Shown here: in pieces, positions 36,203 through 45,594 of the stretch
How positions within the stretch are numbered: the stretch's first letter is position 1
Layout: each line of letters opens with the position of its first letter
NCBI GenBank assembly: GCA_016712635.1
Contig: JADJQS010000001.1
Location: forward strand, 1 to 64,000
DNA from: Gammaproteobacteria bacterium
GTDB lineage: Bacteria > Pseudomonadota > Gammaproteobacteria > SZUA-140
Reading direction: 5' to 3'
Length of the DNA: 64,000 nucleotides
Notes under the pieces: generated by a model
Databases searched by the model: none
What the model saw: the letters and a program-made list of their open reading frames with translations, nothing else
Told to the model about the DNA's origin: nothing
Position numbers and translations under genes: made by a program

Positions 36203-36514
36203 TTACGCCGCTTTATCCACCAGCTGCTGCAATTCGCCGCTCTGGTAGAGCTCCATCATGATGTCGCAGCCGCCGATCAGTTCACCCTTGATGAAGAGCT
36301 GGGGAAACGTGGGCCAGTTGGCGTAGCGGGGGAGGTTCTGGCGGACCTCCGGGTCCTGCAGGACGTCCACAGACTGGAACTGGGCGCCGCAGCTGCGCAG
36401 CGCCTGCACGGCGCGCTGTGAAAATCCGCATTGGGGGAAATCGGGGGAACCCTTCATGTAAAGCACGATCGGGTTGCCTTCGACCTGCTGCCTGATCCTT
36501 TCCATCACATCCAT
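36203..36514 (-). CDS. grxD: Monothiol glutaredoxin
   Basis: 103 residues from ATG 36514, with GAGGGTGG ahead. Carries the CGFS active site (residues 29-32, PQCGFSQRAV) and the glutathione-binding WPTFPQLFIKGELIGGCDI. Binds and transfers [2Fe-2S] clusters as a glutathione-bridged dimer. Convergent with rnt. Confidence 0.95.
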   Translation of the reverse strand: MDVMERIRQQVEGNPIVLYMKGSPDFPQCGFSQRAVQALRSCGAQFQSVDVLQDPEVRQNLPRYANWPTFPQLFIKGELIGGCDIMMELYQSGELQQLVDKAA

Positions 36515-36636
36515 AACCACCCTCACCTCGTTTAGCCCGCGTCCGCCGGGATCGGCGGATCCTCGCATGTCATTATGATAGAGAGAATACCCGACTGTTT
36601 CAATCAGGTATTCTTGCGCTGTATGGGGTCCGGTAT

Positions 36637-36661
36637 GGGGACAGATCTTAAATCTGTCCCC
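36637..36661. repeat. 25-bp GGGGACAGATCT palindrome, copy 5
   Basis: Perfect palindrome, one arm base different (GATCT). Its right arm supplies the stop codon and last codons of the hydantoinase B gene. Confidence 0.9.
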
Positions 36662-38246
36662 GAAACACCCCATCAACGCTGTGTGTCCCCGTCCCCGCCT
36701 CGGCCTCGCCCCAGCCGCCACCGCCCGCGGATTCCACCCGGACCCTGTCCCCGGTGACGGCCTCGAAACATACCTTGGGCGGCAGGGGCTGATCATTATG
36801 CCGGTTCTCCCCGCAAGCCCCGGCCGAGCCTCCCGCGAGCCCCCACGGCGCATGGGTGCGGCGCTCCGTGATCAGGGTGACCGTGGCGGGCGCGAGCAGC
36901 TCGTACTCGCGCACCAGGCCGTCGCCGCCGCGCCTCCGGCCGGCCCCGCCCGAACCGGTGCGAATCTCGTAGCGGCGGATGCGCAGGGGGTAGTGCAGTT
37001 CCAGGCTTTCGATCGGGGTATTCAAGGTGTTCGTCATATGCGTCTGCACGCCGCTCAGCCCTCCGCCGGCGGGTCCGGCGCCCATGCCGCCGCCCAGGGT
37101 TTCATAGTAATCCCAGGCGAGCCCGCCCGACTGCCCGCCCATCGCGATATTGTTCATGCTGCCGTGGCTGGCCGCCGGGATGCGGCCCGGCAGGGCCTGC
37201 GCCAGTGCGCCGAGCACCACGTCGACGACGCGCGTGCTGGTCTCGACGTTGCCGGCCGCGACGGCAGCGGGGCGACGTGCGTTCAGCAGCGTGCCCTCCG
37301 GCGCCGTCAGGCGCAACGGCCGGAAACTCCCCGCACAGTCCGGGACCTCCGGCGGCATCAGGCAGCGGAAGGCGTAGTACACGGCGGCAGCCGTCACTGC
37401 GAGCGGGCAGTTGACGTTGCCGGCGACCTGCGGCGCGGTGCCGGTGAAATCGGCCTCAATGTCCGATCCGGAGATGCGCAGCGTCAGGACCAGCGGGATA
37501 TCGCGCGTACCCTGCCCGTCGTCGTCGAGGACATCGCGAAACCGGTATTCACCGTCAGGGATGGCTGCCAGCCCGGCACGTGCGAGCCGTTCCGCATAGT
37601 CGTTGAGCTGTCGCAGCGACTCGCGGTATTCCCCGAGCCCCAGTCCCGACACCAGGGTCTCGAGGCGCGCCAGGCCACAGCGGTTGGCGCTGATCTGGGC
37701 GGCATAATCGCCGCGGTTCTGCAGGGAGTTTCGCGTCTCACCCGCGATCCGTTCCATGACGGCGGCGTCGATCTGTCCGTCACGCAGGATAAAGGTCGGC
37801 GGGAGCACCATGCCCTCCTCCTCCAGCCGGCGCGAGATCGGCATCGAGCCCGGCGTCACCGCGCCGATGTCGGCGTGGTGCGCGCGGTTGGCCACGAATC
37901 CCGCGAGTCGCGCCTGCCCTTCATTTCCTGCAAACACGGGCGCGATCAGCGTCACATCGGGCAGGTGCGTGCCGCCCAGGAACGGGTCGTTCAGGATGAC
38001 CATATCGCCCGGCCGCCATTCCAGCCGGCCGACGATGTCGCGCATGGCAAAGGCCATGCTGCCCAGATGTACCGGTATATGCGCCGCCTGGGCGCACAGC
38101 TCGCCCGCGGCATCGAATACGGCGCAGGAGAAATCGAGGCGGTCCTTGATATTGGGGGACAGCGCCGTGCGCCTCAGCACCGCGCCCATCTCCTCACAGA
38201 CGGCGGCCATACGGCTGGCAAACAAGCTGAGTTCAATAGAGTTCAT
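36648..38246 (-). CDS. Hydantoinase B/oxoprolinase-family protein
   Basis: 532 residues. HyuB-type signatures: RMAAVCEEMGAVLRRTALSP, NIKDRLDFSCAVFDAAGELC, HIPVHLGSMAFAMRDI, MVILNDPFLGGTHLPDVTLI and ASHGSMNNIAMGG, with the closing SAGGGGWGEAEAG. HyuB works with HyuA to open hydantoins or 5-oxoproline using ATP, but no hyuA is in the window. The gene lies between two copies of the GGGGACAG repeat: the ATG is four bases from one, and the final FRGQI plus stop is encoded by the other. No ribosome site can be seen, so expression as written is doubtful. Confidence 0.8.
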   Translation of the reverse strand: MNSIELSLFASRMAAVCEEMGAVLRRTALSPNIKDRLDFSCAVFDAAGELCAQAAHIPVHLGSMAFAMRDIVGRLEWRPGDMVILNDPFLGGTHLPDVTLIAPVFAGNEGQARLAGFVANRAHHADIGAVTPGSMPISRRLEEEGMVLPPTFILRDGQIDAAVMERIAGETRNSLQNRGDYAAQISANRCGLARLETLVSGLGLGEYRESLRQLNDYAERLARAGLAAIPDGEYRFRDVLDDDGQGTRDIPLVLTLRISGSDIEADFTGTAPQVAGNVNCPLAVTAAAVYYAFRCLMPPEVPDCAGSFRPLRLTAPEGTLLNARRPAAVAAGNVETSTRVVDVVLGALAQALPGRIPAASHGSMNNIAMGGQSGGLAWDYYETLGGGMGAGPAGGGLSGVQTHMTNTLNTPIESLELHYPLRIRRYEIRTGSGGAGRRRGGDGLVREYELLAPATVTLITERRTHAPWGLAGGSAGACGENRHNDQPLPPKVCFEAVTGDRVRVESAGGGGWGEAEAGTGTHSVDGVFRGQI

Positions 38247-38249
38247 ATT

Positions 38250-38316
38250 GGGGACAGATTTATTTTTTGCATGCTCCTGTAAATACTAGGTGTTTTCAAT
38301 AAATAAATCTGTCCCC
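38250..38316. repeat. 67-bp GGGGACAGATTTATTT inverted repeat, copy 6
   Basis: Sixteen-base perfect arms (GGGGACAGATTTATTT) separated by 35 bases. It lies directly 5' of the hydantoinase B gene, replacing its expected leader. The 38317-38550 stretch beyond it holds no gene; it must carry the sodB promoter. Confidence 0.85.
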
Positions 38317-38550
38317 GTTTCCTTGAACTGGCCTTCCGGCTGCTCTACACTTTTCCGGGCGTACCACCAAACCTTTCCCGCCAGTCTGTTTCGATGTGAA
38401 TCACTTGCCCGGCGGAAAGCGGGCGCAGCGGCGACAGCCGGTCCGGCACACCGATACCGCCGGACTTCTTGCTGTCTGACTGAACATTCCACGGGGCGGC
38501 CCTGCACGACAACAACCAGGGGTCGCCTTTAATGTCATGAGGAGCGAAAG

Positions 38551-39129
38551 ATGGTACACGAACTGCCCAAACTGCCCTATGCGATGAATGCCCTGCAACC
38601 GCACATCTCCGCGGAAACGCTCGAATACCACTACGGCAAACATCACCAGACCTATGTCACCAACCTCAATAACCTGATCAAGGGCACCGAATTCGAGGCC
38701 CTCTCGCTGGAAGACATAATCAGGAAATCCTCGGGCGGCCTGTTCAACAACGCGGCGCAGGTGTGGAACCACACCTTCTACTGGAACTGCCTCGGACCGA
38801 ACGGCAGCGGCAAACCCGCCGGCGCGCTGGCCAAGGCCATCGATACGGCATTCGGTTCGTTCGACGAATTCAAGGCCAAGTTCAGCCAGACCGCGATCAC
38901 GACCTTCGGCTCCGGCTGGGCGTGGCTGGTGAAGAATGCGGACGGCTCGCTCGCCATCAGCAGCACCTCAAATGCGGGCACGCCGATGACCGAAGGCAAA
39001 AAGGCACTGTTGACCTGCGACGTCTGGGAGCACGCCTATTACATCGATTACCGCAACGCACGCCCCAAGTATGTGGAGAAATTCTGGGAAATCGTCAACT
39101 GGGATTTTGTCTCCCGGAATCTCGCTTAA
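38551..39129 (+). CDS. sodB: Iron superoxide dismutase
   Basis: 192 residues, standard length. Metal ligands His27, His74, Asp157 and His161 (DVWEHAYYIDY) are present, with FGSGWAWL and the Fe-type FNNAAQVWNHTFYW. Cytoplasmic detoxification of superoxide. GAGGAGCGAAAG precedes the ATG. A strong hairpin follows at 39153-39185. Confidence 0.96.
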   Translation: MVHELPKLPYAMNALQPHISAETLEYHYGKHHQTYVTNLNNLIKGTEFEALSLEDIIRKSSGGLFNNAAQVWNHTFYWNCLGPNGSGKPAGALAKAIDTAFGSFDEFKAKFSQTAITTFGSGWAWLVKNADGSLAISSTSNAGTPMTEGKKALLTCDVWEHAYYIDYRNARPKYVEKFWEIVNWDFVSRNLA

Positions 39130-39152
39130 GGTCGTTGGGCCGCATCGCATAC

Positions 39153-39185
39153 AGCCCGGCCTGCAAGCTGCACGCAGGCCGGGCT
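39153..39185 (+). terminator. Hairpin after sodB
   Basis: Perfect 12-base stem AGCCCGGCCTGC / GCAGGCCGGGCT with a nine-base loop, 24 bases after the sodB stop. No U-run follows, so it may act with Rho or as a processing site. Confidence 0.5.
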
Positions 39186-39222
39186 GGGCGAGCGAAGCCC
39201 GGTATGACATGACGGTTCATCC

Positions 39223-40464
39223 GTGACTGACACGCAACTCCCTCCCCCCACCGCCGCCGACCTGCGCCACTTCGCGCCATTCGAAGCCCTGCAGGACGAA
39301 CAGCTGATCCTGCTCACGGGGATGACCTGTCTCGTACAGCACAAGGAGGGTGCAGGCATCCTCGCCTTCGACGACACCAGCGCGCAGCAGTACTTCCTGC
39401 TCTCCGGCTCGGTCGAACTCGAGGCGCGCGACGGCATGCGCCAGGTCATCGAGAGCGGCAGTGATAAGGCGCGCGCCGCGCTGGCGGCCGCGCGACCCTC
39501 CGCCTTCAGCGTGATCGCGCTGTCACCGGTCCGGCTGCTGGCGGTCGAAACGGGCGTGCTGGCGAAACTGGGCCAGGCCGCCGAGACTGGCGATGGGAAT
39601 GATTCCGAGCGCGCGATCGCGCTGCGGGCAAATCCCGTCTACCAGGCCATCCGCGCCGAACTGGACGCCGACCGGCTGGTCGTTCCCAGCCTGCCTGAGA
39701 TCGCGCTGCGGATCAAAAGGGCGGTGGAGAGCGAGACCGCGAACATCAGCAAGATCGCCCGGATCGTGAGCGCGGATCCGGCCATCACCGCCAAGCTGAT
39801 CAAGGCCGCGAATGGACCGCTCTACCGCGGCAACGTGAAGATCGACAACTGCCAGTCCGCCATCGTGCGCCTCGGCATGAACACCACCAAGCAACTCGTC
39901 ATCAGCTTCACCCTGCGCGAACTCTTCCGGCTGAACAATCCCGAACTGAAGCGTCGCATGCTCGATACGTGGCGCCACAGCACCGAGGTGGGCGCCATCA
40001 GCATGGTGCTGGCGAAGCTCACCGGGCATCTGGAACCGGAGCAGGCGCTGCTCGCCGGGCTGTTGCACGACATCGGCGTGGTGCCGATCCTGTGCCATGT
40101 GCAGGGCGACGGCGCACTTCCCGTCGACGCCGCCGCGCTGGACCAGGCGATCGCCGAGCTGCGCGGCGAAGTCGGCGCGATGATCCTGCGGCGCTGGGGT
40201 TTTCACGAACCGCTGGCGCAGGCCGCGCTGATGGCGGACGAATGGAACTACGACTCGGGCGCCAGGGCCGATTACGCAGACCTCGTGATCCTCGCCCAGC
40301 TGCACAGCTACATGAAGGCCGGCAAGGGCGCGGACTACCCGCAGATGGAACAGGTGCCCGCCTTCGCCAAGCTCGCTCCGGATTCGCTCACCCCTCAGGC
40401 CAGCCTCAAGGTCATCGACCAGGCCAAGGGCGAGGTCGCCGAAGTGATCCGGCTGCTGACCTGA
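39223..40464 (+). CDS. Cyclic-nucleotide-binding-like and HDOD domain signalling protein
   Basis: 413 residues from GTG 39223. Residues 10-115 resemble a degenerate cyclic-nucleotide-binding domain (LILLTGMTCLVQHKEGAGIL, YFLLSGSVELEA). Residues 150-345 form an HDOD domain (VVPSLPEIALRIKRAVESET, ISKIARIVSADPAITAKLIK, GLLHDIGVVP). HDOD proteins are relatives of HD phosphodiesterases that usually bind partners rather than cut cyclic-di-GMP. The His/Asp pair LLHDIG remains. Start lacks a strong ribosome site. Followed by a NUDIX gene 16 bases on. Confidence 0.8.
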   Translation: MTDTQLPPPTAADLRHFAPFEALQDEQLILLTGMTCLVQHKEGAGILAFDDTSAQQYFLLSGSVELEARDGMRQVIESGSDKARAALAAARPSAFSVIALSPVRLLAVETGVLAKLGQAAETGDGNDSERAIALRANPVYQAIRAELDADRLVVPSLPEIALRIKRAVESETANISKIARIVSADPAITAKLIKAANGPLYRGNVKIDNCQSAIVRLGMNTTKQLVISFTLRELFRLNNPELKRRMLDTWRHSTEVGAISMVLAKLTGHLEPEQALLAGLLHDIGVVPILCHVQGDGALPVDAAALDQAIAELRGEVGAMILRRWGFHEPLAQAALMADEWNYDSGARADYADLVILAQLHSYMKAGKGADYPQMEQVPAFAKLAPDSLTPQASLKVIDQAKGEVAEVIRLLT

Positions 40465-40480
40465 GCGGGACCGCTCTTCC

Positions 40481-41026
40481 ATGGATCAGTCCGCTGTCCT
40501 CCACCTGCTCGACGCGCACATACCGTACGACTCCGCCGAGCGCGGCTTCCTCGAGCGGATCCTCCGCTTCGTGCGGGAAACCCCCGGCTTCCACCGGCGC
40601 GACACGATGCAGGGACATCTCACCGCATCGGCCTGGATCGTCGATGCGGAACGGCGGCGCGCGCTGCTGCTGCATCACGGCAAACTGGCGCGCTGGCTGC
40701 AGCCGGGCGGCCATGTCGAGGACGACGCCACGCTGCTCGACTCGGCGCTGCGCGAGGCGCGCGAGGAGACCGGCCTGCGCTGCCGCGCGGTGGATGCCGC
40801 GATCTTCGACCTCGACATCCATCCCATCCCGGCGCGTGCGCAGGAACCGACCCACCTGCACTATGACGTGCGCTTCCTGCTCGAGGCCGATCCGGGCGCG
40901 CAGCCCGAAGTCTCCCCCGAGTCGAACGCCGTGCGCTGGTTCGGGCTGGACGAGATCGACGCACTGGGCGGCGGGCCGTCGATCGCGCGCATGGTGGCAA
41001 AGACACATCGCTTGACCCAGCCCTGA
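40481..41026 (+). CDS. NUDIX hydrolase
   Basis: 181 residues. The Nudix box is GHVEDDATLLDSALREAREE plus TGL: the REAREETGL part is intact, but the first Glu of the GX5E pattern is Ala. The C-terminal half (HYDVRFLLEADPG, ESNAVRWFGLDEIDAL) is typical. Cleaves a nucleoside diphosphate linked to another group; substrate unknown. Probably co-transcribed with the HDOD gene. Confidence 0.85.
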   Translation: MDQSAVLHLLDAHIPYDSAERGFLERILRFVRETPGFHRRDTMQGHLTASAWIVDAERRRALLLHHGKLARWLQPGGHVEDDATLLDSALREAREETGLRCRAVDAAIFDLDIHPIPARAQEPTHLHYDVRFLLEADPGAQPEVSPESNAVRWFGLDEIDALGGGPSIARMVAKTHRLTQP

Positions 41027-41044
41027 CCCGATCCGGCCGCGCGG

Positions 41045-41072
41045 TTTGCGCGCGGTGAAAAATCAGTATAAT
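41045..41072 (+). promoter_or_regulatory. Candidate sigma-70 promoter for argD-argF
   Basis: TTTGCG (41045-41050), 16 bases, TATAAT (41067-41072), about 95 bases before argD. The -10 is perfect and the -35 fair. Confidence 0.5.
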
Positions 41073-41166
41073 TGGCGGTTTGTTCTCGCGTTTCGGGCCG
41101 CGGCCGCGAAACGGGCGATTCTTTGATGAACGAACCAGACATGGGCGGATCCAGGTGGATCATCTG

Positions 41167-42333
41167 ATGAGTACCTACTCCCGTCTCCCGGTCACCTTCG
41201 AACGCGGCGAAGGCGCCTGGTTGTGGGACACCCGGGGCAACAAGTATCTCGACGCACTGAGCGGCATCGCCGTGTGCGGGCTGGGCCACGCGCACCCCGC
41301 GGTGAGCGCGGCGCTGTGCGCGCAGGCGAAACGCCTGATCCATACCTCCAACCTGTACGGCGTCGCGCTGCAGGAACAGCTCGCGGACGAACTGACCGGG
41401 GTGGCCGGCATGGACCGGGTGTTCTTCTGCAACTCCGGCGCGGAATCCGTCGAGGCCGCCATCAAGCTCGCGCGACTCTACGGCCACCAGCGCCATATCG
41501 CCCAGCCCGCCATCATCGTCGCGGAAAAGAGCTTCCACGGCCGCACGCTCGCCACGCTCTCCGCCACCGGGAATCGCAAGGTGCAGGCCGGTTTCGAGCC
41601 GCTGGTGCAGGGATTCGTCCGCGTCCCCTATAACGACGTCGAGGCGCTGCATGCGGTCGCGCGCAATTCGCCGCAGGTGGTCGCCGTCCTGGTCGAACCC
41701 ATCCAGGGCGAGGGCGGCATCATCGTCCCGGACGACCACTACCTGAAGCAGGTGCGCGAATTGTGCGACCGGCACGGCTGGCTCATGATGCTCGACGAGA
41801 TCCAGACCGGCATGGGACGCACGGGGCGCTGGTTCGCCTATCAGCATCATGATCTGTATCCGGACGTCATCGCGGTCGCAAAAGGCCTGGCCAACGGCGT
41901 CCCGATCGGCGCCTGCCTGGCGCGCGGGGCCGCGGCCGGGGTCTACCAGCCGGGCAACCACGGCTCCACCTTCGGCGGCAACCCGCTCGCCTGCAGCGCG
42001 GCGCTCGCCGTGCTCGCCACCATCAAGGCCGGGAAACTGACCGAACGCGCGGCCGTGCTCGGTCAGCGCATGCTCGCCGGGCTGAAAGCCGCCCTCGCCG
42101 GATGCGGGCTCGTCGCGGAGATCCGCGGACGCGGCCTGATGATCGGCATCGAGCTCACGCGGCCGTCGGCCCATCTGCCCGCGATCGGACTGGAACGCGG
42201 CATACTGTTCAGCATTCAGTCGGAGAAGGTGATCCGCCTGCTGCCGCCGCTGATCATCAGCGACGCCGAGGCGGACGAGATTGTCACCCGCATCGGCGCG
42301 CTCGTCAGGGAAGAGGCGGCGCGCGCCGCCTGA
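41167..42333 (+). CDS. argD: Acetylornithine aminotransferase
   Basis: 388 residues from ATG 41167. PLP enzyme of arginine synthesis: YLDALSGIAVCGLGHAHP, FFCNSGAESVEAAIKLAR, LMMLDEIQTGMGRTGRWFAY and the PLP Lys in VIAVAKGLANGVPIGA. An in-frame start at 41080 would add an Arg-rich extension not seen in the family. argF follows 23 bases downstream. Confidence 0.95.
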   Translation: MSTYSRLPVTFERGEGAWLWDTRGNKYLDALSGIAVCGLGHAHPAVSAALCAQAKRLIHTSNLYGVALQEQLADELTGVAGMDRVFFCNSGAESVEAAIKLARLYGHQRHIAQPAIIVAEKSFHGRTLATLSATGNRKVQAGFEPLVQGFVRVPYNDVEALHAVARNSPQVVAVLVEPIQGEGGIIVPDDHYLKQVRELCDRHGWLMMLDEIQTGMGRTGRWFAYQHHDLYPDVIAVAKGLANGVPIGACLARGAAAGVYQPGNHGSTFGGNPLACSAALAVLATIKAGKLTERAAVLGQRMLAGLKAALAGCGLVAEIRGRGLMIGIELTRPSAHLPAIGLERGILFSIQSEKVIRLLPPLIISDAEADEIVTRIGALVREEAARAA

Positions 42334-42356
42334 ATTCCGCTACCAGACGACACCCC

Positions 42357-43271
42357 ATGGCCACGCCCAGGCATTTCCTCACGCTGCTCGACCTCGATAC
42401 CGCGCAATTGCTGCGCCTGATCCGGCGCGCCGACGAGCTGAAGGCGATGCAGCACCGCGGCGAGATCTACGAGCCGCTGAAGAACCGTGTGCTCGGCATG
42501 GTGTTCGAGAAATCCTCGACGCGCACCCGCGTCTCGTTCGAGACCGCGATGATCCAGTTCGGCGGCGGCGCCATCTTCCTCTCCCCGCGCGACACCCAGC
42601 TCGGGCGCGGCGAACCGGTGGAAGATACGGCCCGCGTGCTGTCGCGCATGGTGGATGCCATCATGCTGCGCACCTACACCCACGAGATGCAGGAGCGCTT
42701 CGCCGCGCAGTCGCGCGTCCCGGTCATCAACGGACTGTCCGACCTGCATCACCCCTGCCAGCTGCTGGCGGACATGCAGACATATTTCGAGCTGCGCGGC
42801 GACATCCGCGGCAGGACCGTGGCGTGGATCGGGGACGGCAACAATATGTGCAACTCCTACATCCACGCCGCGCGCCGCCTCGGTTTCCAGTTGCGCGTGG
42901 CCTGCCCGCCGGATTACGCCCCCGCCATCGTGAACGACCCGGACAACGCCGCGGCGGTCCAGATCGGCAGCGATCCCATGGCGGCGGCGGACGGCGCCGA
43001 CCTTGTGGTCACGGACGTGTGGGCCAGCATGGGGCAGGAAGACGAGGCCGGACACCGCCAGCAGGCGTTCCAGGCGTTCCAGGTGAACGGCGCCGTCATG
43101 CAGCGCGCGCGGCCGGATGCGCTGTTCATGCACTGCCTGCCGGCGCACCGCGGCGAGGAGGTCAGCGCCGAGGTGATGGACGGACCTTGCAGCGTGGTCT
43201 GGGAAGAGGCGGAGAACCGCCTCCATGCACAGAAGGCGCTGCTCGAGCTGCTGCTCGTAAAGACGGACTGA
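42357..43271 (+). CDS. argF: Ornithine carbamoyltransferase
   Basis: 304 residues, anabolic type. Carbamoyl-phosphate loop FEKSSTRTRVSFE, ornithine site motif DLHHPCQLLADMQTYFE and HCLPAHRGEEV are intact. Makes citrulline for ArgG. Second gene of argD-argF. Confidence 0.96.
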   Translation: MATPRHFLTLLDLDTAQLLRLIRRADELKAMQHRGEIYEPLKNRVLGMVFEKSSTRTRVSFETAMIQFGGGAIFLSPRDTQLGRGEPVEDTARVLSRMVDAIMLRTYTHEMQERFAAQSRVPVINGLSDLHHPCQLLADMQTYFELRGDIRGRTVAWIGDGNNMCNSYIHAARRLGFQLRVACPPDYAPAIVNDPDNAAAVQIGSDPMAAADGADLVVTDVWASMGQEDEAGHRQQAFQAFQVNGAVMQRARPDALFMHCLPAHRGEEVSAEVMDGPCSVVWEEAENRLHAQKALLELLLVKTD

Positions 43272-43372
43272 CCTCCGTCGGTGTGTCCTCCGGGTGCGCG
43301 GGCGCGCGCCGAGACAAAACCCCGTCCCCCCTTGTTATACTGCGTGCTCCATCTCCGAAACCCGACAGCAAA

Positions 43373-44425
43373 GTGTTGAAGCCGCGGCAACTGGAAATCA
43401 GGGACATCGAGTGCCGGTATGACGGCCATCCCGTCGTCGACGGCCTCACCCTCGGCATCGATGAGGGTGGAATCGCCTGCCTGCTCGGACCGAGCGGCTG
43501 CGGCAAGACGACCGCGCTGCGCGCCATCGCCGGATTCGAGCCGGTCTGGCGGGGCGAGATCGCGCTGAAGGGAGCCGTCGTATCGCGCCCGGGCTTTCAG
43601 CTGGCGCCTGAGCGACGGCGGCTCGGCATGGTGTTCCAGGACTACGCCCTGTTTCCCCACCTGAACGTCCACGACAACGTGGTATTCGGCCTGCGCGGCC
43701 TCGACAAGGCACAACGGCACAGGATCGCCGGCGAACTGCTCGAGGTCATCGGCCTGTCCGGCATCGAACGGCGCTACCCGCACGAGCTGTCGGGCGGTCA
43801 GCAGCAGCGCGTCGCGCTGGCGCGCGCACTGGCCGTCAATCCCGATCTCATCCTGCTGGACGAACCGTTCTCCAACCTCGACGTCGAGCTGCGCGAGCGG
43901 CTTGGCAAGGAGATCGGGGATCTGCTCAGATCCCGCCGCATCACCACCCTGATGGTGACGCATGACCAGCAGGAGGCGTTCGCACTGGGCGACTGGATCG
44001 GCATCATGAAAGACGGCCGCCTCATCCAGTGGGATACCCCGTTCAACCTGTATCACCAGCCGGCGAACCGCTTCGTTGCGGGATTCATCGGCAGCGGAGT
44101 CTTCGTCAAGGGCACCCTGACGGCATCGAATGCCGTCCAGACCGCCTTCGGCACGCTGCGCGGCCTGCATGCCTACCCCTGGCCCGCCGGTACGGCGGTC
44201 GATGTCCTGCTGCGCCCGGACGACATCGTCCCGGACCCCGCCGGCGAGTTGCAGGCCGAGGTGGTGCAGAAGGTTTTCAAGGGGGCCGAGATCCTCTACA
44301 CCTTGAGGCTCGCAACGGGCATCGACGTGCTGTCGCTGTTTCCGAGCCACCGCGATCATGCGCTCGGCGAACAGGTGCGTCTGCGGGTGTGCGCCGAACA
44401 CGTGGTCGCGTTCGCCGCCGAGTGA
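43373..44425 (+). CDS. FbpC-like iron(III)/oxyanion ABC transporter ATPase
   Basis: 350 residues from GTG 43373. Walker A LGPSGCGKTTALR, LSGGQQQRVALARALAVNPD, LILLDEPFSNLD and the switch MVTHDQQEAFALGD. The C-terminal quarter (DVLLRPDDIVPDP, KVFKGAEILYTLRL) is a TOBE-type regulatory domain as in FbpC. No permease or binding-protein gene adjoins it, so it either serves a distant transporter or is left over. About 100 bases after argF. Confidence 0.8.
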   Translation: MLKPRQLEIRDIECRYDGHPVVDGLTLGIDEGGIACLLGPSGCGKTTALRAIAGFEPVWRGEIALKGAVVSRPGFQLAPERRRLGMVFQDYALFPHLNVHDNVVFGLRGLDKAQRHRIAGELLEVIGLSGIERRYPHELSGGQQQRVALARALAVNPDLILLDEPFSNLDVELRERLGKEIGDLLRSRRITTLMVTHDQQEAFALGDWIGIMKDGRLIQWDTPFNLYHQPANRFVAGFIGSGVFVKGTLTASNAVQTAFGTLRGLHAYPWPAGTAVDVLLRPDDIVPDPAGELQAEVVQKVFKGAEILYTLRLATGIDVLSLFPSHRDHALGEQVRLRVCAEHVVAFAAE

Positions 44426-44493
44426 TCGCTGGACGTATGAATCCGGTCTGAGAGATTACGCACGGGCACGCACCACGTGCCCGCGCTGCATGG

Positions 44494-44576
44494 CAGCCCG
44501 GATGAAGCGCAGCGGAATCCGGGAATCAATCGGAACATCCCCGGAATCCGGCGCCATGCGCCTTCATCCGGGCTGC
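44494..44576. repeat. REP-like inverted repeat, AGCCCGGATGAAGCGCAGCG type
   Basis: AGCCCGGATGAAGCGCAGCG at the left and GCCTTCATCCGGGCTG at the right, with internal GGAATCCGG pieces. Lies between convergent fbpC-like and cytochrome c4 genes. Related to the element at 2334-2365. Confidence 0.65.
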
Positions 44577-44626
44577 AAGCTCTGCCGGGCCGGCGTGATG
44601 TCGCCGGCCCGGGAATAATTCCAATC

Positions 44627-45295
44627 TCAGGGCAACTGTGCGGACAGATACTCCGACACCGCCTTGACCTCGTCGTCGGACAGCTTCTTGGCGATGTCGG
44701 CCATCATGCTGCCGGGATCGTTCTTGCGGGTGCCCGCTCGAAAGTCGTTCAGCTGCTTGATGATGTAATCGCGGTGCTGGCCGCCGATGCGCGGGAATTG
44801 CGTGATATTGGCCGCCTTGCCCTTGCCGCGCTCGCCATGACAATTGACGCAGCCGTAGACGCCGGACTTCATATTGCCTTCGTTGAACAACTTCTCACCC
44901 TTCTTGGCCAGATCGGCGTTGACCGGGACCAGGGGGTCCTTCGCCATCTTCTTGCTGGCGAAGTACGCCGCGATGTCCTTGGCGTCTTCCACGCTGGCCA
45001 CCGTCGCCGCCATGCCGGCCATGATGTCGTTATTGGCGCGCACGCCGTTCTGGAAATCCTTGACCTGCTTTACGATGTACCCTGCATACTGGCCCGCCAG
45101 ACGCGGAAAATCGGCGGCCGGACTGTTGCCGTCCCCGCCGTGACAGCCCGCGCACAGGGCAGACTTCGCTTCACCCGCGGCGGCATCACCGCCCTCGAAC
45201 GCGGCGAAAGCACTCCCCGCGCCCAGCGACATTACCGCACCCGCCAACACCCCACCGAACACCACGCGCATCTTGGCCATGAAATCCAATCCCAT
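44627..45295 (-). CDS. Diheme cytochrome c4
   Basis: 222 residues. Signal peptide to about residue 31 (SAFA/AFEGG). Two heme c sites, CAGCH (48-52) and CVNCH (149-153), each with a downstream Met ligand region (IMAGMA, SMMADIA). The two halves repeat PRLAGQYAGYIVKQVKDFQN and PRIGGQHRDYIIKQLNDFRA, as in cytochrome c4. Carries electrons to terminal oxidases in the periplasm. The start at 45295 has AGGCGGG upstream; ATG 45280 is possible. Confidence 0.93.
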   Translation of the reverse strand: MGLDFMAKMRVVFGGVLAGAVMSLGAGSAFAAFEGGDAAAGEAKSALCAGCHGGDGNSPAADFPRLAGQYAGYIVKQVKDFQNGVRANNDIMAGMAATVASVEDAKDIAAYFASKKMAKDPLVPVNADLAKKGEKLFNEGNMKSGVYGCVNCHGERGKGKAANITQFPRIGGQHRDYIIKQLNDFRAGTRKNDPGSMMADIAKKLSDDEVKAVSEYLSAQLP

Positions 45296-45594
45296 AGTTG
45301 TACCCGCCTAATTTTTATAGATTATTGGACCGGTATCCTCTGTCGGGACACTTCTGGCATAGCCCTTGACGAGAATAGGACCCTCCGAGAGCCTCCAAGG
45401 ATAACACAATCATTTCCCATGAAAAAACGTTGCCGGGCCAAAGGTGATTCTCCCGCATGGGCGACATGCGGGCTCGCCCCGCAGCGGGCCATATTGATAG
45501 TCAAATATTTAAAAGTCAGCAAGTTGCGACGACACGGCGGCACACACTGACAGCGATGCGCCCCGAATCAGGCAGCGGCAGTGACAGGGTCCGT
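45296..45594. other. Intergenic region between cytochrome c4 and the Wzz-like gene
   Basis: About 300 bases without a supported gene. It should contain the cytochrome c4 promoter (CTATAAAAATTAG on the minus strand near 45310-45325 is AT-rich). No repeat of the families listed here is present. Confidence 0.4.

Noticed and set aside
36681..38282. Plus-strand frame of 533 codons opposite the hydantoinase B gene
   Set aside because: No domain-like sequence, and the opposite strand has a recognised family over its whole length.
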